A stretch of DNA of 64,000 nucleotides. Source: an uncultured Muribaculum sp. (lineage in GTDB: Bacteria; Bacteroidota; Bacteroidia; Bacteroidales; Muribaculaceae). The position numbers and the translations under genes are program-made. Positions 1 to 10,600 of this stretch are shown here, one piece after another; positions within the stretch are counted from its first letter, which is position 1; each line of letters begins with the position of its first letter. Below the pieces are notes generated by a model. The model worked only from the letters and a program-made list of their open reading frames with translations, was not told where the DNA came from and ran no database searches. The stretch is from positions 26,032 through 90,031 of the forward strand of contig CAJTSJ010000008.1 of assembly GCA_910578785.1 (NCBI GenBank), in the 5' to 3' direction.

Positions 1-70
1 AACAACAATAACCGTTTCATAACAAATTAACTATTTTCCATGCTATAATATTGTACTTCAAAGTCTAAAA

Positions 71-1531
71 TCACATACGCGGTGAATCGTCGCGATACTT
101 TATCGTCTTTTTCTTATTCTTTTCAAGATAGTCCATCAGCGTCTCGTCCAGACGAAGCGGGCTTTTGGCCACTACAACGCCATGGGTCAGAGGCTCCATA
201 TAGTCGCCGCCATTGGCCAGATAGTCAATAGTCACCAGACGGTATGTGCGTCCGGGGTCTATATTCCGATAGTCAAATCCGGCACTGACACCGTCGCCAC
301 CGCGATGCTCCATCACCTTGAATCCTTCGGCAAGGTCCTCTCCCTTTATGTCCATCACCACCAGACGGTTGTCAAACGGGAGCATCGTCATTATCATCCC
401 CTTGGTGATGTCGCCTTTAGGCAGGCCGCGACGTATGCCTCCCTTGTTGACTATAGCCAAATCCACCGGACGATTGGAAAAATCCTCGCCCATGCGGCAC
501 ATGATGTCGGCAACCCAGTTAAGGAGCAAATCACCTGACTGTGGCATCTCCTGCGCCATACGGCCAATCTTCACGTTCATCAGCGAATCCACTCCGGCAC
601 GATACGGCTCAAGAACCGCCGCGGCCACAGGGTCTATGCGTCCGTCAAGACGGCTATCGACGGCGATAAGCCTGTAGTCGCTCCGCTTTGAGTCGAGGTC
701 TATGTCGATAAGTCCGAGATTCACACCGCGGCTGCCGGTCTGCACCACCAGCACCGAATCGCCCGAGGCATTCGGAATGCGATGTTCCGGAGCACTCGTC
801 GCTTCAGGGTCGATAAGTGTATGCGAATGGCCGCCTATGATGATGTCGATATCCTCCGAGGCCCGGGCCAGGTCAATGTCGCTCGGCGTGGGAGGGTTTT
901 CAGTAGAATAACCCACATGGGTCACAGCCACCACAAGGTCGGCATGCTCCACATTTTTCAAATACCACGCCATCGAGTTGGCCGCCTTTATGCCGTCGAG
1001 ATATACGACTCCCGTGGACTTGTCGTGGGCTATCATTCCCTGCGGATCAAGGTTTATTCCAATAAATCCGACCCGTTTGTCTCCAAACCGTTTGACAGTA
1101 TAAGGCTTGAACACTCCCTCAAGAGCCGTGCCCCTCACATCGTAATTAGTCGTTATTTTATCGGCTTTTACATTCTTCCACTGCTCGGCAAGCGACTCCA
1201 CACCATTGTCAAACTCATGATTTCCAAGAATCTGAATGTCATATCCAAGCTCATTCATCATTTTGCGCTCAACCTCACCGCCATAAAGCGTAAAGTATAG
1301 AGTGCCCTGCACGGCATCGCCGGCATCAACAAGGAGAACATTAGGCTCGACAGCCCTCACGCTGTCGACCAGCACCTTACGGCGCAGTATTCCACCCAGC
1401 CCCTTGTCATTGGGATCAATCTGGCTGTGGGTGTCGTTGGTATGCAGTATCACCAGATTGTCTGAATATGCGGCTCCGCTACACACCGCACACAACAATC
1501 CGGCAGTAAAAAATCTATTTATACGTTTCAT
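71..1531 (-). CDS. exported 5'-nucleotidase / 2',3'-cyclic phosphodiesterase (UshA/CD73 family)
   Basis: Predicted periplasmic nucleotidase that removes phosphate from nucleotides for nucleoside salvage. The 486-residue product begins with a signal peptide (about 1-22). A calcineurin-like metallophosphatase domain follows, with metal-binding blocks HTNDTH (30-35), DAGDAVQG (69-76), GNHEFDNG (103-110) and a later GGHSH. The last third has the substrate-binding 5'-nucleotidase C-terminal domain (VNKGGIRRG, LPFDNRL, NGGDYM). Both domains sit in one chain; in many Bacteroidales they are split over two adjacent genes. All metal-binding blocks look intact, so it should be active. It is a single gene reading away from the tRNA upstream. 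The exact substrate (nucleotide, UDP-sugar or cyclic nucleotide) cannot be decided from sequence. Confidence 0.9.
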   Translation of the reverse strand: MKRINRFFTAGLLCAVCSGAAYSDNLVILHTNDTHSQIDPNDKGLGGILRRKVLVDSVRAVEPNVLLVDAGDAVQGTLYFTLYGGEVERKMMNELGYDIQILGNHEFDNGVESLAEQWKNVKADKITTNYDVRGTALEGVFKPYTVKRFGDKRVGFIGINLDPQGMIAHDKSTGVVYLDGIKAANSMAWYLKNVEHADLVVAVTHVGYSTENPPTPSDIDLARASEDIDIIIGGHSHTLIDPEATSAPEHRIPNASGDSVLVVQTGSRGVNLGLIDIDLDSKRSDYRLIAVDSRLDGRIDPVAAAVLEPYRAGVDSLMNVKIGRMAQEMPQSGDLLLNWVADIMCRMGEDFSNRPVDLAIVNKGGIRRGLPKGDITKGMIMTMLPFDNRLVVMDIKGEDLAEGFKVMEHRGGDGVSAGFDYRNIDPGRTYRLVTIDYLANGGDYMEPLTHGVVVAKSPLRLDETLMDYLEKNKKKTIKYRDDSPRM

Positions 1532-1629
1532 TGCTTACTGATTAATGTCATCAACAGATTACGAAATTACTCAAAATCCGCAGATTGTGCAATTGTCGCA
1601 AAAAAATTGCAAATTTTTGCCCGCAACTA

Positions 1630-1660
1630 TTGCACAGAACAAAAATACTCCTTAACTTTG
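1630..1660 (+). promoter_or_regulatory. Bacteroidetes-type promoter for tRNA-Arg
   Basis: TTG (1630-1632), a 20-base spacer, then TAACTTTG (1653-1660) match the Bacteroidetes -33/-7 consensus. The tRNA begins 18 bases after the -7 box, as expected for a short leader. Confidence 0.75.
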
Positions 1661-1678
1661 CAACCGCAAACAGCAAAT

Positions 1679-1752
1679 GGCTCCTTAGCTCAACTGAATA
1701 GAGCATCTGACTACGGATCAGAAGGTTACAGGTTTGAATCCTGTAGGAGTCA
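1679..1752 (+). tRNA. tRNA-Arg (anticodon ACG)
   Basis: A full 74-base cloverleaf can be folded by eye. The acceptor stem is GGCTCCT/AGGAGTC with one G-U pair. The D stem is GCTC/GAGC. The anticodon stem is TCTGA/TCAGA around loop CTACGGA, giving anticodon ACG at 1713-1715. The T stem is ACAGG/CCTGT around TTTGAAT. The discriminator base is A1752 and no CCA is encoded. The A34 is presumably converted to inosine to read CGN codons. It has its own promoter and terminator, so it is a single-gene transcript. Confidence 0.95.
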
Positions 1753-1760
1753 CACAAAAT

Positions 1761-1793
1761 CAGGCCACTCGGTTGAGTGGCCTGATTTATTTC
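1761..1793 (+). terminator. rho-independent terminator after tRNA-Arg
   Basis: A perfect 10-bp stem (1761-1770 with 1775-1784) closes a GGTT loop and is followed by ATTTATTT. It lies 9 bases after the tRNA 3' end. Confidence 0.85.
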
Positions 1794-1928
1794 CAGCCCC
1801 ACCTTACCGTTCAGGAAAAGCATATTGCGGGTCAGCAGAAAAATCAACGCCACACCCGTACGCAACGTCGTATTGTCATTGCATTCAAGACGGCTTTTAA
1901 AAGGTGTGGTTATTTTTTCAATGCGGTA

Positions 1929-1960
1929 TTGGCTGTATTGATGCATTTTTTGTATTTTTG
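1929..1960 (+). promoter_or_regulatory. candidate promoter for the coiled-coil protein gene
   Basis: TATTTTTG (1953-1960) matches the TAnnTTTG -7 box, with TTG at 1929-1931 after a 21-base spacer. The start codon of the next gene is 30 bases downstream. Confidence 0.55.
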
Positions 1961-1989
1961 CACAAAATAAGACAATCTCTAAAATAGCT

Positions 1990-2910
1990 ATGGAAGGAAA
2001 CGAAAAGAAGTCAAAAAGCCTGCAAACGGGCGTTATCGTGTTAGGTGTGCTGCTTGTAGGAGCCATTCTCGCATTCATATTCACCACAAATTCAATGAAC
2101 AAGAAGATTGAAGCGGCGGAGATAGCCAATGAACAGCTCCAGCTGACCAATGAACAGCTTCAGCTTTCAAATGAATACCAAGCACTTAACACCGAGTTTG
2201 CCCAATACGAAAACCAGTCGCAGCTTCTGGCCAACGACTCGCTCGTGTCGAAATATGCGGCAGCCAAAAGCAAGGTGGAAAAACTTCTTCAGGAACTAAA
2301 CTCCGAAAAGCAGAAGAGCGCACAGCGCATCAAGCAGCTCCAGGACGAAATCGGAACCCTCAAAAACATACTCCGCCACTATGTGGCCCAGATAGACTCA
2401 CTCGGCAAGGAAAACGCATCGCTCCGCACCGAAAACGAGCAAATCAAGCAACGCAACCAGCAGCTGTCGACCCGCGTGGCCAATGAGACCAAACGAGCCG
2501 AGGCCTTGTCGGAGCGCATGGTGCTCGCCGAAAAGCTCAACGTGACCGGGCTGTCACTTACTCCGCTGAAGAAAAACGGAAAGAACGAAAAGAACGTCAC
2601 CAAAGCCAAGCAGCTTATGGTGAGCTTCACCATACCGCAGAACAACTCCACACCCGTCGGGGAGAAAGTCATATACCTGCGAATCACCAATCCCGAAGGT
2701 TCGTTGCTTGGCGACGCCGGACACTTCAGCTTCGAAGGCGGATCAGTGGCCTGCACGGCAAGAAAGACAATCGAATATGCCGGCGAGGAGATTCCCGGAA
2801 TAAAAATCTACTGGGACGTAAACACCACGCTCACCCCCGGCGACTACACCGTAGAGCTGTTTGCCGACAACTACCGTCTGGTTTCACGCAAATTCACCCT
2901 AAAGAAATAA
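1990..2910 (+). CDS. membrane-anchored coiled-coil protein with C-terminal beta-rich domain
   Basis: Function unknown. The 306-residue protein has a short charged N-terminus, one membrane segment (about 15-34, VIVLGVLLVGAILAFIF), then a long coiled coil (about 37-175) rich in Q, E, K and L. Near its beginning is a near-exact internal repeat of the type NEQLQLxNEQLQLSNE. After a basic linker (KKNGKNEKN) comes a compact domain of roughly 100 residues (about 205-306), apparently mostly beta strands. The layout is that of a single-pass anchor holding a periplasmic rod and sensor or binding domain. The product resembles conserved Bacteroidales hypothetical proteins, but I cannot name a family. The gene is 13 bases ahead of the MgtC-like gene and likely co-transcribed with it. 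Confidence 0.85.
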   Translation: MEGNEKKSKSLQTGVIVLGVLLVGAILAFIFTTNSMNKKIEAAEIANEQLQLTNEQLQLSNEYQALNTEFAQYENQSQLLANDSLVSKYAAAKSKVEKLLQELNSEKQKSAQRIKQLQDEIGTLKNILRHYVAQIDSLGKENASLRTENEQIKQRNQQLSTRVANETKRAEALSERMVLAEKLNVTGLSLTPLKKNGKNEKNVTKAKQLMVSFTIPQNNSTPVGEKVIYLRITNPEGSLLGDAGHFSFEGGSVACTARKTIEYAGEEIPGIKIYWDVNTTLTPGDYTVELFADNYRLVSRKFTLKK

Positions 2911-2923
2911 CCCCAACCAGCAA

Positions 2924-3649
2924 ATGCCCGAATTCTGGAACGATATAATAGCCGACATCAACTCCATCGAAGTCACCACCGTCTCGTCGGTGTTCAAGCT
3001 GTGCCTTAGCCTGTTGCTCGGCTGTTGCGTGGGCTTCGAGCGCAAGCGCAAGGGACAGATAGCCGGAGTGCGCACCTTTGCCCTCATATCCATGGGGGCC
3101 ACGCTGGCAATGCTTCTTTCCATCTACGTTCCTCAGGAATATTTAGGGCTAAAGAACGGCGACCCGGGCCGTATCGCGGCGCAGGTGGTGACCGGCATAG
3201 GTTTCCTCGGCGCAGGCGCGATAATTCAGATGAAAGGTTCGGTGCGTGGGCTTACTACAGCCGCCGGCATATGGATGATAGCGGCCATCGGCATGGCCGT
3301 AGGTGTAGGAATGTACACTCTCGCCATAGTGGCCACGGCGCTCATTCTTGTGGTACTGGTGCTCATCGAGCGCTGGGAACACCGTATCAGCGCCGGAGTG
3401 GAGTCGCGCATCATCCGTCTGAAATTGTCTGAAATCGCAGAGGACATCGACGGCTACCGTGAAGTGCTCACCCGCCATCATGTACATCTGAGCAACGTAT
3501 ATGTGGAGTATGACTATGAAGCCTGCGTGACACGGCTAAACCTCGTGGTACTGATAAGCGAACGCACCAATTACCTTGCTCTGTTTGCCGAACTCAGGGG
3601 CGTGAAGCCGACTCTGGCCGTATCGCTCGGCAATCAGGTCAGCATATGA
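2924..3649 (+). CDS. MgtC/SapB family membrane protein
   Basis: Integral membrane protein of the MgtC/SapB family, 241 residues. The N-terminal two thirds (about 20-145) hold four to five membrane segments with the family signature GFERKRKGQIAGVRTFALISMG and the later GxGFLGAGAIIQ and RGLTTAAGIW motifs. The C-terminal part (about 155-241) is a soluble ACT-like domain. Characterised MgtC proteins modulate the F-type ATP synthase and help growth at low magnesium or inside host cells; for gut Bacteroidales the role is open. It is probably co-transcribed with the coiled-coil gene just upstream. A 70-base gap separates it from the antiporter gene downstream. Confidence 0.9.
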   Translation: MPEFWNDIIADINSIEVTTVSSVFKLCLSLLLGCCVGFERKRKGQIAGVRTFALISMGATLAMLLSIYVPQEYLGLKNGDPGRIAAQVVTGIGFLGAGAIIQMKGSVRGLTTAAGIWMIAAIGMAVGVGMYTLAIVATALILVVLVLIERWEHRISAGVESRIIRLKLSEIAEDIDGYREVLTRHHVHLSNVYVEYDYEACVTRLNLVVLISERTNYLALFAELRGVKPTLAVSLGNQVSI

Positions 3650-3719
3650 CAATTCCTAATCATCAACCGACTATAGCCCGCGGCACATCCGGGACCGACA
3701 ACTCATATTGTAACGTACT

Positions 3720-6008
3720 ATGATTCAAAATATCATATTATCGCTAATCTCCTCGGCAGAGACCGCCGCCAATGAAAGCGGCGAGGCGCTGTCGAATCTT
3801 CAGGTGGACAATCTGGTGTCCGACCTCGCATTCATCCTGCTTCTCGGCGCGGTGGTCACCGTTCTGTTCAAATGGATAAAACAACCGGTAGTCCTGGGCT
3901 ATATCGTAGCAGGATTTCTTGCAAGCCCGCACTTTGAATATCTGCCCTCCGTCACCACCGAAAGCAACATCGAGTTCTGGGCTCAGCTCGGCATCGTGGT
4001 TCTGCTCTTCTCGCTCGGACTTGAATTCAGCTTCAAAAAACTGCTCAACGTAGGAGGTTCGGCCATAGTCACGGCACTTATAATCGTGATAGGCATGATG
4101 GCCACCGGATTTGCAGTGGGACACCTTCTGCACTTCTCCCATATCAACAGCCTGTTTCTGGGAGGGATGCTCTCCATGTCGTCGACCACAATCATAATCA
4201 AAGCCTTCACCGACTTGAATCTGCGCCAGAAGAAGTTTGCCTCGCTGGTGTTTGCCGTGCTTATAGTCGAGGACCTGTTTGCCGTATTGATGATGGTGAT
4301 TCTGTCGTCGATAGCCATCAACAACAGCGTCGAAGGAACCGAAATGCTGTTCAGCGTCGGCAAACTCGGATTCTTCCTGATGATATGGTTCCTCGTCGGC
4401 ACGTATCTGCTCCCCACTCTGCTCAACGCCATTCGCAAGTATCTCAACAACGAGACCCTGCTTATTGTGTCGATAGGCCTGTGCTTCGGCATGGCCGTGT
4501 TCTCGGTCTACTGCGGTTTTTCGCTTGCGCTGGGAGCATTCGTCATGGGCTCTATAATAGCCGGTATCAGCTACGCCGAACGAATCGAAAGCGTAGTGAC
4601 TCCGGTCAAGGATCTGTTCGGAGCGGTATTCTTCATATCCGTGGGAATGATGGTCGACCTCAACATCATAGTAGAATATCTGTCGCCAATACTCCTGCTT
4701 TCAGCCGTGGTGGTTGTGGGCATGATCATATTCGGCACCTTCGGAATGCTTATTACCGGACAACCGCTTAGAATAGCCATGGAATCGGGATTTTCACTTA
4801 CTCAGATTGGAGAATTCGCATTCATCATCGCCTCGCTCGGCATGTCGCTCGGAGTGCTCGACAGCAATATCTATCCGATTGTCGTGGCAGTATCGGTAAT
4901 CACCACATTCACCACGCCTTACTTCATAAAAATGGCCGATCCGGCATATGAATTCGTCGAGAAACATCTGCCCAACAAACTGCATTTCCTGATAGAGCGA
5001 TACAGCAACAAGGCCACAACCGAGAGCGAGACACGCGCCCTCTGGGCTTCGGTGCTTCAGCGCTACATCTGGCGCATACTGCTATATTCAAGCGTGCTGA
5101 TAGCCATTGTCCTGATTTCGACTCGCTACTTCATGCCTTGGATACTCGAAGCGACCCCGTCGTGGGGACGGCTGATATGCAGCGTGGTTACGCTGACCGC
5201 CATGGCTCCCTTCCTCCTGGCCCTGGCCACCCCTGCATCGAAGCGCACCGAACGCCAGCGTCTGCGCTCGGTCAACGCCCACTTCGACGTTCCGCTGATA
5301 GTCATGACCCTGTTCCGCCTGCTGCTTACCCTCGGATTCATCATCTATACGCTCAGCACCATCCATTCGATGCGCGTAGGCTGGCTGATAGGCATACTTA
5401 TATTCTTCACGCTTATCGGCACTTTCTCGCGCCGATTCCGCAAGAGACTCAGAAACATCGAATCGACCTTCTTCAACAACCTCAACGAACGCGAACTCCG
5501 CCGGAGCGGCAAGAACAACAACCTGGTCAGCGACCTGCACATGGCATTCATCGAGGTAGGCTACAGCTGTCCGTTTGTGGGCGACCGCCTTATTGACTCC
5601 AATCTGCGGCAGCGCTACGGCGTAAACGTGGCCAGCATACAACGAGGAGGAAACCTTATTGAAGTGCCCAACGGCAATACCCGCATATTCCCGGGCGACG
5701 TCCTCGGCATCATAGGCACCGACCCTCAGATCGAGTCACTGCTTCCCATCGTGGAAGGCAACGACGACGAAATGCCGGAAAGCAACTCTGACGACTTCAA
5801 GATGACTCACATTCAGCTATCCGAAAACTCTCCGCTGATAGGACAGACTTCGGCCTCGTCAAGACTGCGCGACAAATACAAGATTCTGCTTGTGGCCATA
5901 CAGAGAGCCGACGGCACATACGACCACCCGACAGGCCAAAGCGAATTCCGCGTCGACGACGTGCTGTGGCTGGTGGGAAACACCAAAATAATCGAACAGT
6001 TCAAATAA
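3720..6008 (+). CDS. CPA2-family cation/proton antiporter with RCK_C domains
   Basis: Monovalent cation/proton antiporter, 762 residues, related to KefB/KefC and YbaL. Residues about 25-405 are the 12-helix Na_H_Exchanger domain, including QLGIVVLLFSLGLEFSFKKL and VEDLFAVLMMV typical of CPA2 pumps. A second hydrophobic block (about 455-575) adds four more predicted membrane helices. Two RCK_C/TrkA_C-type ligand domains follow near residues 635-690 and 700-760, each ending in GD(V)L or DDVLWLVG. The nucleotide-binding RCK_N domain of KefC is not seen. The likely role is K+ or Na+ efflux coupled to pH control. Ion specificity cannot be read from sequence. Confidence 0.9.
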   Translation: MIQNIILSLISSAETAANESGEALSNLQVDNLVSDLAFILLLGAVVTVLFKWIKQPVVLGYIVAGFLASPHFEYLPSVTTESNIEFWAQLGIVVLLFSLGLEFSFKKLLNVGGSAIVTALIIVIGMMATGFAVGHLLHFSHINSLFLGGMLSMSSTTIIIKAFTDLNLRQKKFASLVFAVLIVEDLFAVLMMVILSSIAINNSVEGTEMLFSVGKLGFFLMIWFLVGTYLLPTLLNAIRKYLNNETLLIVSIGLCFGMAVFSVYCGFSLALGAFVMGSIIAGISYAERIESVVTPVKDLFGAVFFISVGMMVDLNIIVEYLSPILLLSAVVVVGMIIFGTFGMLITGQPLRIAMESGFSLTQIGEFAFIIASLGMSLGVLDSNIYPIVVAVSVITTFTTPYFIKMADPAYEFVEKHLPNKLHFLIERYSNKATTESETRALWASVLQRYIWRILLYSSVLIAIVLISTRYFMPWILEATPSWGRLICSVVTLTAMAPFLLALATPASKRTERQRLRSVNAHFDVPLIVMTLFRLLLTLGFIIYTLSTIHSMRVGWLIGILIFFTLIGTFSRRFRKRLRNIESTFFNNLNERELRRSGKNNNLVSDLHMAFIEVGYSCPFVGDRLIDSNLRQRYGVNVASIQRGGNLIEVPNGNTRIFPGDVLGIIGTDPQIESLLPIVEGNDDEMPESNSDDFKMTHIQLSENSPLIGQTSASSRLRDKYKILLVAIQRADGTYDHPTGQSEFRVDDVLWLVGNTKIIEQFK

Positions 6009-6026
6009 AACCACACCCATACTGAT

Positions 6027-6902
6027 ATGTGGATCATATTAGCCATAGCATCGGCCCTGGGCCTCGGATTTTACGACGTATTCAAGAAGCTCTCGCTTAG
6101 CAACAACAATGTGCTGATAGTGCTCTTCCTCAACACCCTGTTCAGCACCATTCTCATGTCGCCGGTCATCATCATGTGCCTCGCAGAAGGCTCAATAGGT
6201 CTTGGCGACTCGGCCATTGGCCATCTGCGCATAATCCTTAAGGCATTCATCGTCCTGTCGTCGTGGCTGCTGGGCTACTTCGGCATAAAGCATCTGCCGC
6301 TTACCATAGCAGGCCCAATCAACGCATCACGACCGGTGATAGTGCTCGTGGGCGCGCTCGTCATATTCGGCGAACGTCTCAATCTGATGCAGTGGATAGG
6401 TGTGCTTTTAGGCTTCTGGTCGCTATTCTTCATCAGCCGTGTCGGCATGAAGGAAGGGTTCTCGTTCAAACACAGCAAATGGTTGTGGTTCAGCATCGGA
6501 GCCACATTCATGGGAGCCGTGAGCGCACTTTACGACAAATATCTGCTCGGCCAATACGAACCGCTTGAAGTCCAGGCCTGGTATTCGCTTTACCAGATGA
6601 TAATAATGGGCGTGACCATCGGCATACTGCTGCGCGGCCAGAAGGAGTGCACTCCGTTTCACTGGAGCTGGGCCATACCATGCATCTCCATATTCCTCAC
6701 CGGAGCCGACATAGCCTACTTCTATGCACTGTCGTTGCCGGGGTCAATGATCGCAGTGGTGTCCATGATACGTCGCGGAAGCGTCATCGTATCGTTCTTC
6801 TACGGAGTCATAGCCCTCCACGAAAAGCATATCAAGCTCAAGCTAATCGACCTCGGCATCCTGCTGATCGGTCTGACATTCCTCGTGCTCGGAAGCCGAT
6901 AG
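6027..6902 (+). CDS. EamA/DMT-family transporter
   Basis: Inner-membrane protein of 291 residues with about ten predicted helices arranged as two EamA repeats (about 1-135 and 150-290), the drug/metabolite transporter fold. The first repeat ends in GPINASRPVIVLVGALVIFGE and the second contains SMIRRGSVIVSFFYGVIALHE, matching the conserved helix 4-5 region of this family. The substrate is unknown; the family exports amino acids, nucleosides or other metabolites. It begins 18 bases after the antiporter gene, so the two probably share a transcript. The assignment to family is firm and the function is not. Confidence 0.88.
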   Translation: MWIILAIASALGLGFYDVFKKLSLSNNNVLIVLFLNTLFSTILMSPVIIMCLAEGSIGLGDSAIGHLRIILKAFIVLSSWLLGYFGIKHLPLTIAGPINASRPVIVLVGALVIFGERLNLMQWIGVLLGFWSLFFISRVGMKEGFSFKHSKWLWFSIGATFMGAVSALYDKYLLGQYEPLEVQAWYSLYQMIIMGVTIGILLRGQKECTPFHWSWAIPCISIFLTGADIAYFYALSLPGSMIAVVSMIRRGSVIVSFFYGVIALHEKHIKLKLIDLGILLIGLTFLVLGSR

Positions 6903-7001
6903 ATATCTTAAGGCTAAGGAGAGTCACAAAACCAGGGGGGGAATCTGTTACAAAAACGGCATAGCACCGTTAATTGTGTAGAACCCCTTGATATTGAATC
7001 T

Positions 7002-7673
7002 ATGACGGACCTACGCGCCACCCCTTTGACTCTGACCATAGCCTTATCCATGCTCCTGACCGCACTTACGGCAAAGACGCAGACCGTGCCCGACTCTGCC
7101 GCTGCGGCAGACAACGCCTGCGCCGTCGACAAACCTCAGGACGACCCAAATCCCTTTGACGAACTGAGATTTACGTTTGCCTTAACGGCCAATCCCATAA
7201 TCAGCGACAACGAAACACTAACGGTCGGAGTGTCATACCACTACGCATTCAGTCGATGGATAGCAGGAGGTGCCGAAGCCGGACTGTTTTACCATAAATA
7301 CGGCATCGCCCCAGGCGACTCGCTGACAGTCAAGCGGCCATATATCGCACCGTCAATCAACCTGCGCATACCGTTGATTATACATCCCTCCCGATGCTTC
7401 GCTATCATACCTGTGATTCAGGCCGGAGTATACCTCATGCCCGGCTACAGCATCAAAGTGCCGGTCGGCGACCGCCTTGTCAGCTACCGTGCCCACCCGG
7501 CATCGCCATATCTGCGAGCCGGACTCGGACTGGCCATCTGCGACATAATGATCCACATCGGATACTCCATAAGCACGCTCGACATCGACCGGCGGTGGGA
7601 TGAACGGCAACAACGCCTACACCGCGGCAGTCACAGCCACGGCATATTCATCGGCATCCGCATCGGCCTCTGA
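7002..7673 (+). CDS. small exported protein, probable outer-membrane beta-barrel
   Basis: Unrecognised 223-residue protein with a signal peptide (about 1-24, ending at ALTAKTQT). The mature part shows alternating aromatic and polar strands (YHYAFSRWIAGGAEAGLFYHK, SINLRIPLIIHPS, IIPVIQAGVYLMPG, PYLRAGLGLAICDIMIHIGYSIS) and ends in GIFIGIRIGL with a terminal hydrophobic strand. This pattern suits an eight-stranded OmpW/PorT-like barrel. A G7 run lies about 63 bases upstream of the start, in non-coding DNA. It converges on the regulator gene with only 9 bases between stop codons. The function is unknown and the barrel call is an inference. Confidence 0.75.
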   Translation: MTDLRATPLTLTIALSMLLTALTAKTQTVPDSAAAADNACAVDKPQDDPNPFDELRFTFALTANPIISDNETLTVGVSYHYAFSRWIAGGAEAGLFYHKYGIAPGDSLTVKRPYIAPSINLRIPLIIHPSRCFAIIPVIQAGVYLMPGYSIKVPVGDRLVSYRAHPASPYLRAGLGLAICDIMIHIGYSISTLDIDRRWDERQQRLHRGSHSHGIFIGIRIGL

Positions 7674-7682
7674 CTTCCTTTC

Positions 7683-10600
7683 TCACTCGCCACCGGTCGC
7701 GCTATCACCTTTTATCGAACGTAGATAGTCGGTAGGACTCATGCCGAATTCCCCCTTGAAACATTCGCGGAAATAAGATTGCGAGCTAAATCCCACCATA
7801 ATGCAGATTTGTGATATGCTGTATTTGCCTGAAAGCAACAGCTCCTCGGCCTTATGCAGCTTCAGTCTGCGGATGAATTCTATCGGAGTCAAATCAGTCA
7901 TGCTTTTAACTTTCCTGTATAGCGACGAATAGCTGAGCGACATCTTTCCCGCGATATAAGGCACATCAATCTTTTCGTCCTCTATACGCTCAATGACTAT
8001 TTCGACAAAACGGTCAATAAATTCCGACTCAATCTTCGACATCGATTTATTGACTATCTTACGCTTTATCTGAGGATTGCTGGCCATAGTATCGACCATT
8101 TTCCTCCTGTCTTCCAAAATATTAGATACACGACTGCGAAGCAGAGCGGTGCTGAACGGCTTGGTGATATACGAATCGGCACCGGCATCATAACCGTCAA
8201 TCTTGTCCTGATTGGTATCCTTGGCCGACAGCAACATGACCGGGATATGCGATGTCGCAGGATTGTCCTTTAGCTTCTTGCACATCTCATATCCGTTCAT
8301 TCCGGGCATCATAATATCGGTTATGATCAAGTCCGGCAACCTATTCACGGCCAATTCATAGCCCTCTTCACCGTTTTCAGCCAATATCACATCATAATTC
8401 TTATGAAGTTCATCGGCGATGTAATCACGTATATCCTTCTCGTCATCTACTACCAGCACTATCCGGCAGTCCCGCCGAGAAGGTCCCGAGGCCTCATGTT
8501 CAGAATCAGTATGCTCGGCTTCCGGATAATTGTTCCGGGCTATCAGCCTTACCCTGAACGAAGACCCGACATTCGGTTCACTTTCCACAGAGAGCACGCC
8601 GTCGTGGAGCTGTACGAGATTCTTAACCAATGCCAGTCCTATGCCGAATCCCGGAACATCGTCGCTATCTGTCGACCTGTAATAGCGGTCAAATATATGT
8701 TCAATGTCCTCTTTGGGTATTCCTATGCCTGTATCGGCCACGGTTATATCGACATATTCAATTCCATTCTCTTCAACATACTCCACTCCGAGCGTAATAT
8801 TTCCCCTTTCAGTATATTTGAATGCATTCGAAAGCAGGTTATCGATTATGATGGAGATACTTTCATAGTCATAATAAATATTTTTGGTCTCCGCAGGAAA
8901 TTTAATCGAGAAATCAACGTCCCTGTTTTTGGCTAAAGCCTCAAACTTCAGTCCGGCCTCCCTCACACAGTCGACAATGTCCGCCCTGGACACTCTCAGC
9001 CTCTTGTTCTGTGTCTCAGTCTTGCGAAATTCCAGAATCTTTGTGACAAGCGACAGAAGCCGGAGCGCATTGCTGTGTATCAGAGAGATTTTTTTACGCT
9101 GTTCGCTTCCCATGTCTCCGGAATTTTCAAGGTCTTCTATCGGACCCAATATCAGCGTCAACGGGGTTCGCAACTCATGTGTGATATTAGTATAGAATCT
9201 CAGTTTCTCCTCGTTCAGTTCCATAAGTTTCTGAGCGTTGACCTTTTCGAGCTCCAATGAATTTTTCAGCTTCAGATGGCGATTGTAGCTTCGAAGCACA
9301 TACCAGACCGCAAGCACCGCCATAACGACATAAAGACACAGCATGAACGAACGTCTCCATAACGGGGGCACCACCTCAATGTCAATGGCGCTGTACTCGT
9401 CAGGCCAGTCAAGCTGCCTGTAACGTGCCCTCACATACAGCGTATACTTCTTATAAGGCACATTGCGGAAAGTCACCTTATTATCAGTACCGATGTTAAT
9501 CCACTGGTCGCTCAGTCCGGCAAGTTTATAAGCATACTCGATATGACCGTGAACACTCTTATCCATAATATTGAACGATACACTGAATATGTTCTGATCG
9601 TAATTAAGCCGTACATTACTGTCTACAATCGGTACGATTGAATCCGTCGACAATAATCCGGTGCCGTGAATCTTAAACTCCGTAAACACTACAGAAGGCA
9701 ATATTCTGTTTTCCGACAGATTCTTGGGGTTAAAATAGCACACTCCATGCAATCCGCCAAAATAAATGTCGCCATTCAGAGTTCTCGCCGTAGAATTAGG
9801 GAAATACGAGCCTTGGAGCACCCCATCCTCTACGTCGAAATTATAAAACTTCCGTTCATGCTCATTATAAGAGCTGATGCCGACATTGGTACTCATCCAC
9901 ATATTGCCGAAAGCATCTTCCGTCAAAGAACAAATTTTATCGCAAGCCAGTCCGTCGGCAACAGTAAACACAGTCGTATCGAGCGAATCCGGGTCAGACA
10001 CTAAAAGCAAACCTTCGTCCATGGCAATCCATATACGGCCTTTTGTATCGTTGTATATATGATTTATCGTATTATTGCCAATCCTGTTATTTATCGTGAC
10101 ATCGTATATGCCTTTTGCGGAATCGTAAATAACTATTCCGTAATTTCGTGTGCCGAGCCATATGCGGCCACGTTTATCCTGTGATATAGTTTTCACATTG
10201 TCGGTACCGGCATAGTCCTTTAGATACATCTTCGAGCGTTCACCGCTGTCAAGTCGGAAAAGCTCCACTCCCGAAGGCGTACCTATCCACACTGTACGGT
10301 TATTATCCTCGAATATGCAGTCTACAAATTTCTCTCCGGACAATAATTCAATCTGTTCAAACCGACCCGTATCATGGCGATAAACGTCAATCACCCCAAT
10401 CCCGACAGCCCCGAACCATTTATCACCGTTTGAGTCCAGCAACGAACAACTATATGATATCGCCGAAGATTTACCGTTGGATGAACTATAAACCTCGCCG
10501 TTACGTCCTCCCCTGTTGACATTTATTCCGCCACCGTCGGTACCCATCCAAATACTTCCGTCATTGTCGACACATATAGTCATAACCTCTTTATCATTCA

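Noticed and set aside
1551..2150. 200-codon minus-strand frame across the tRNA and promoters
   Set aside because: It runs through tRNA-Arg and its terminator, which are well supported, so it cannot be a real gene.
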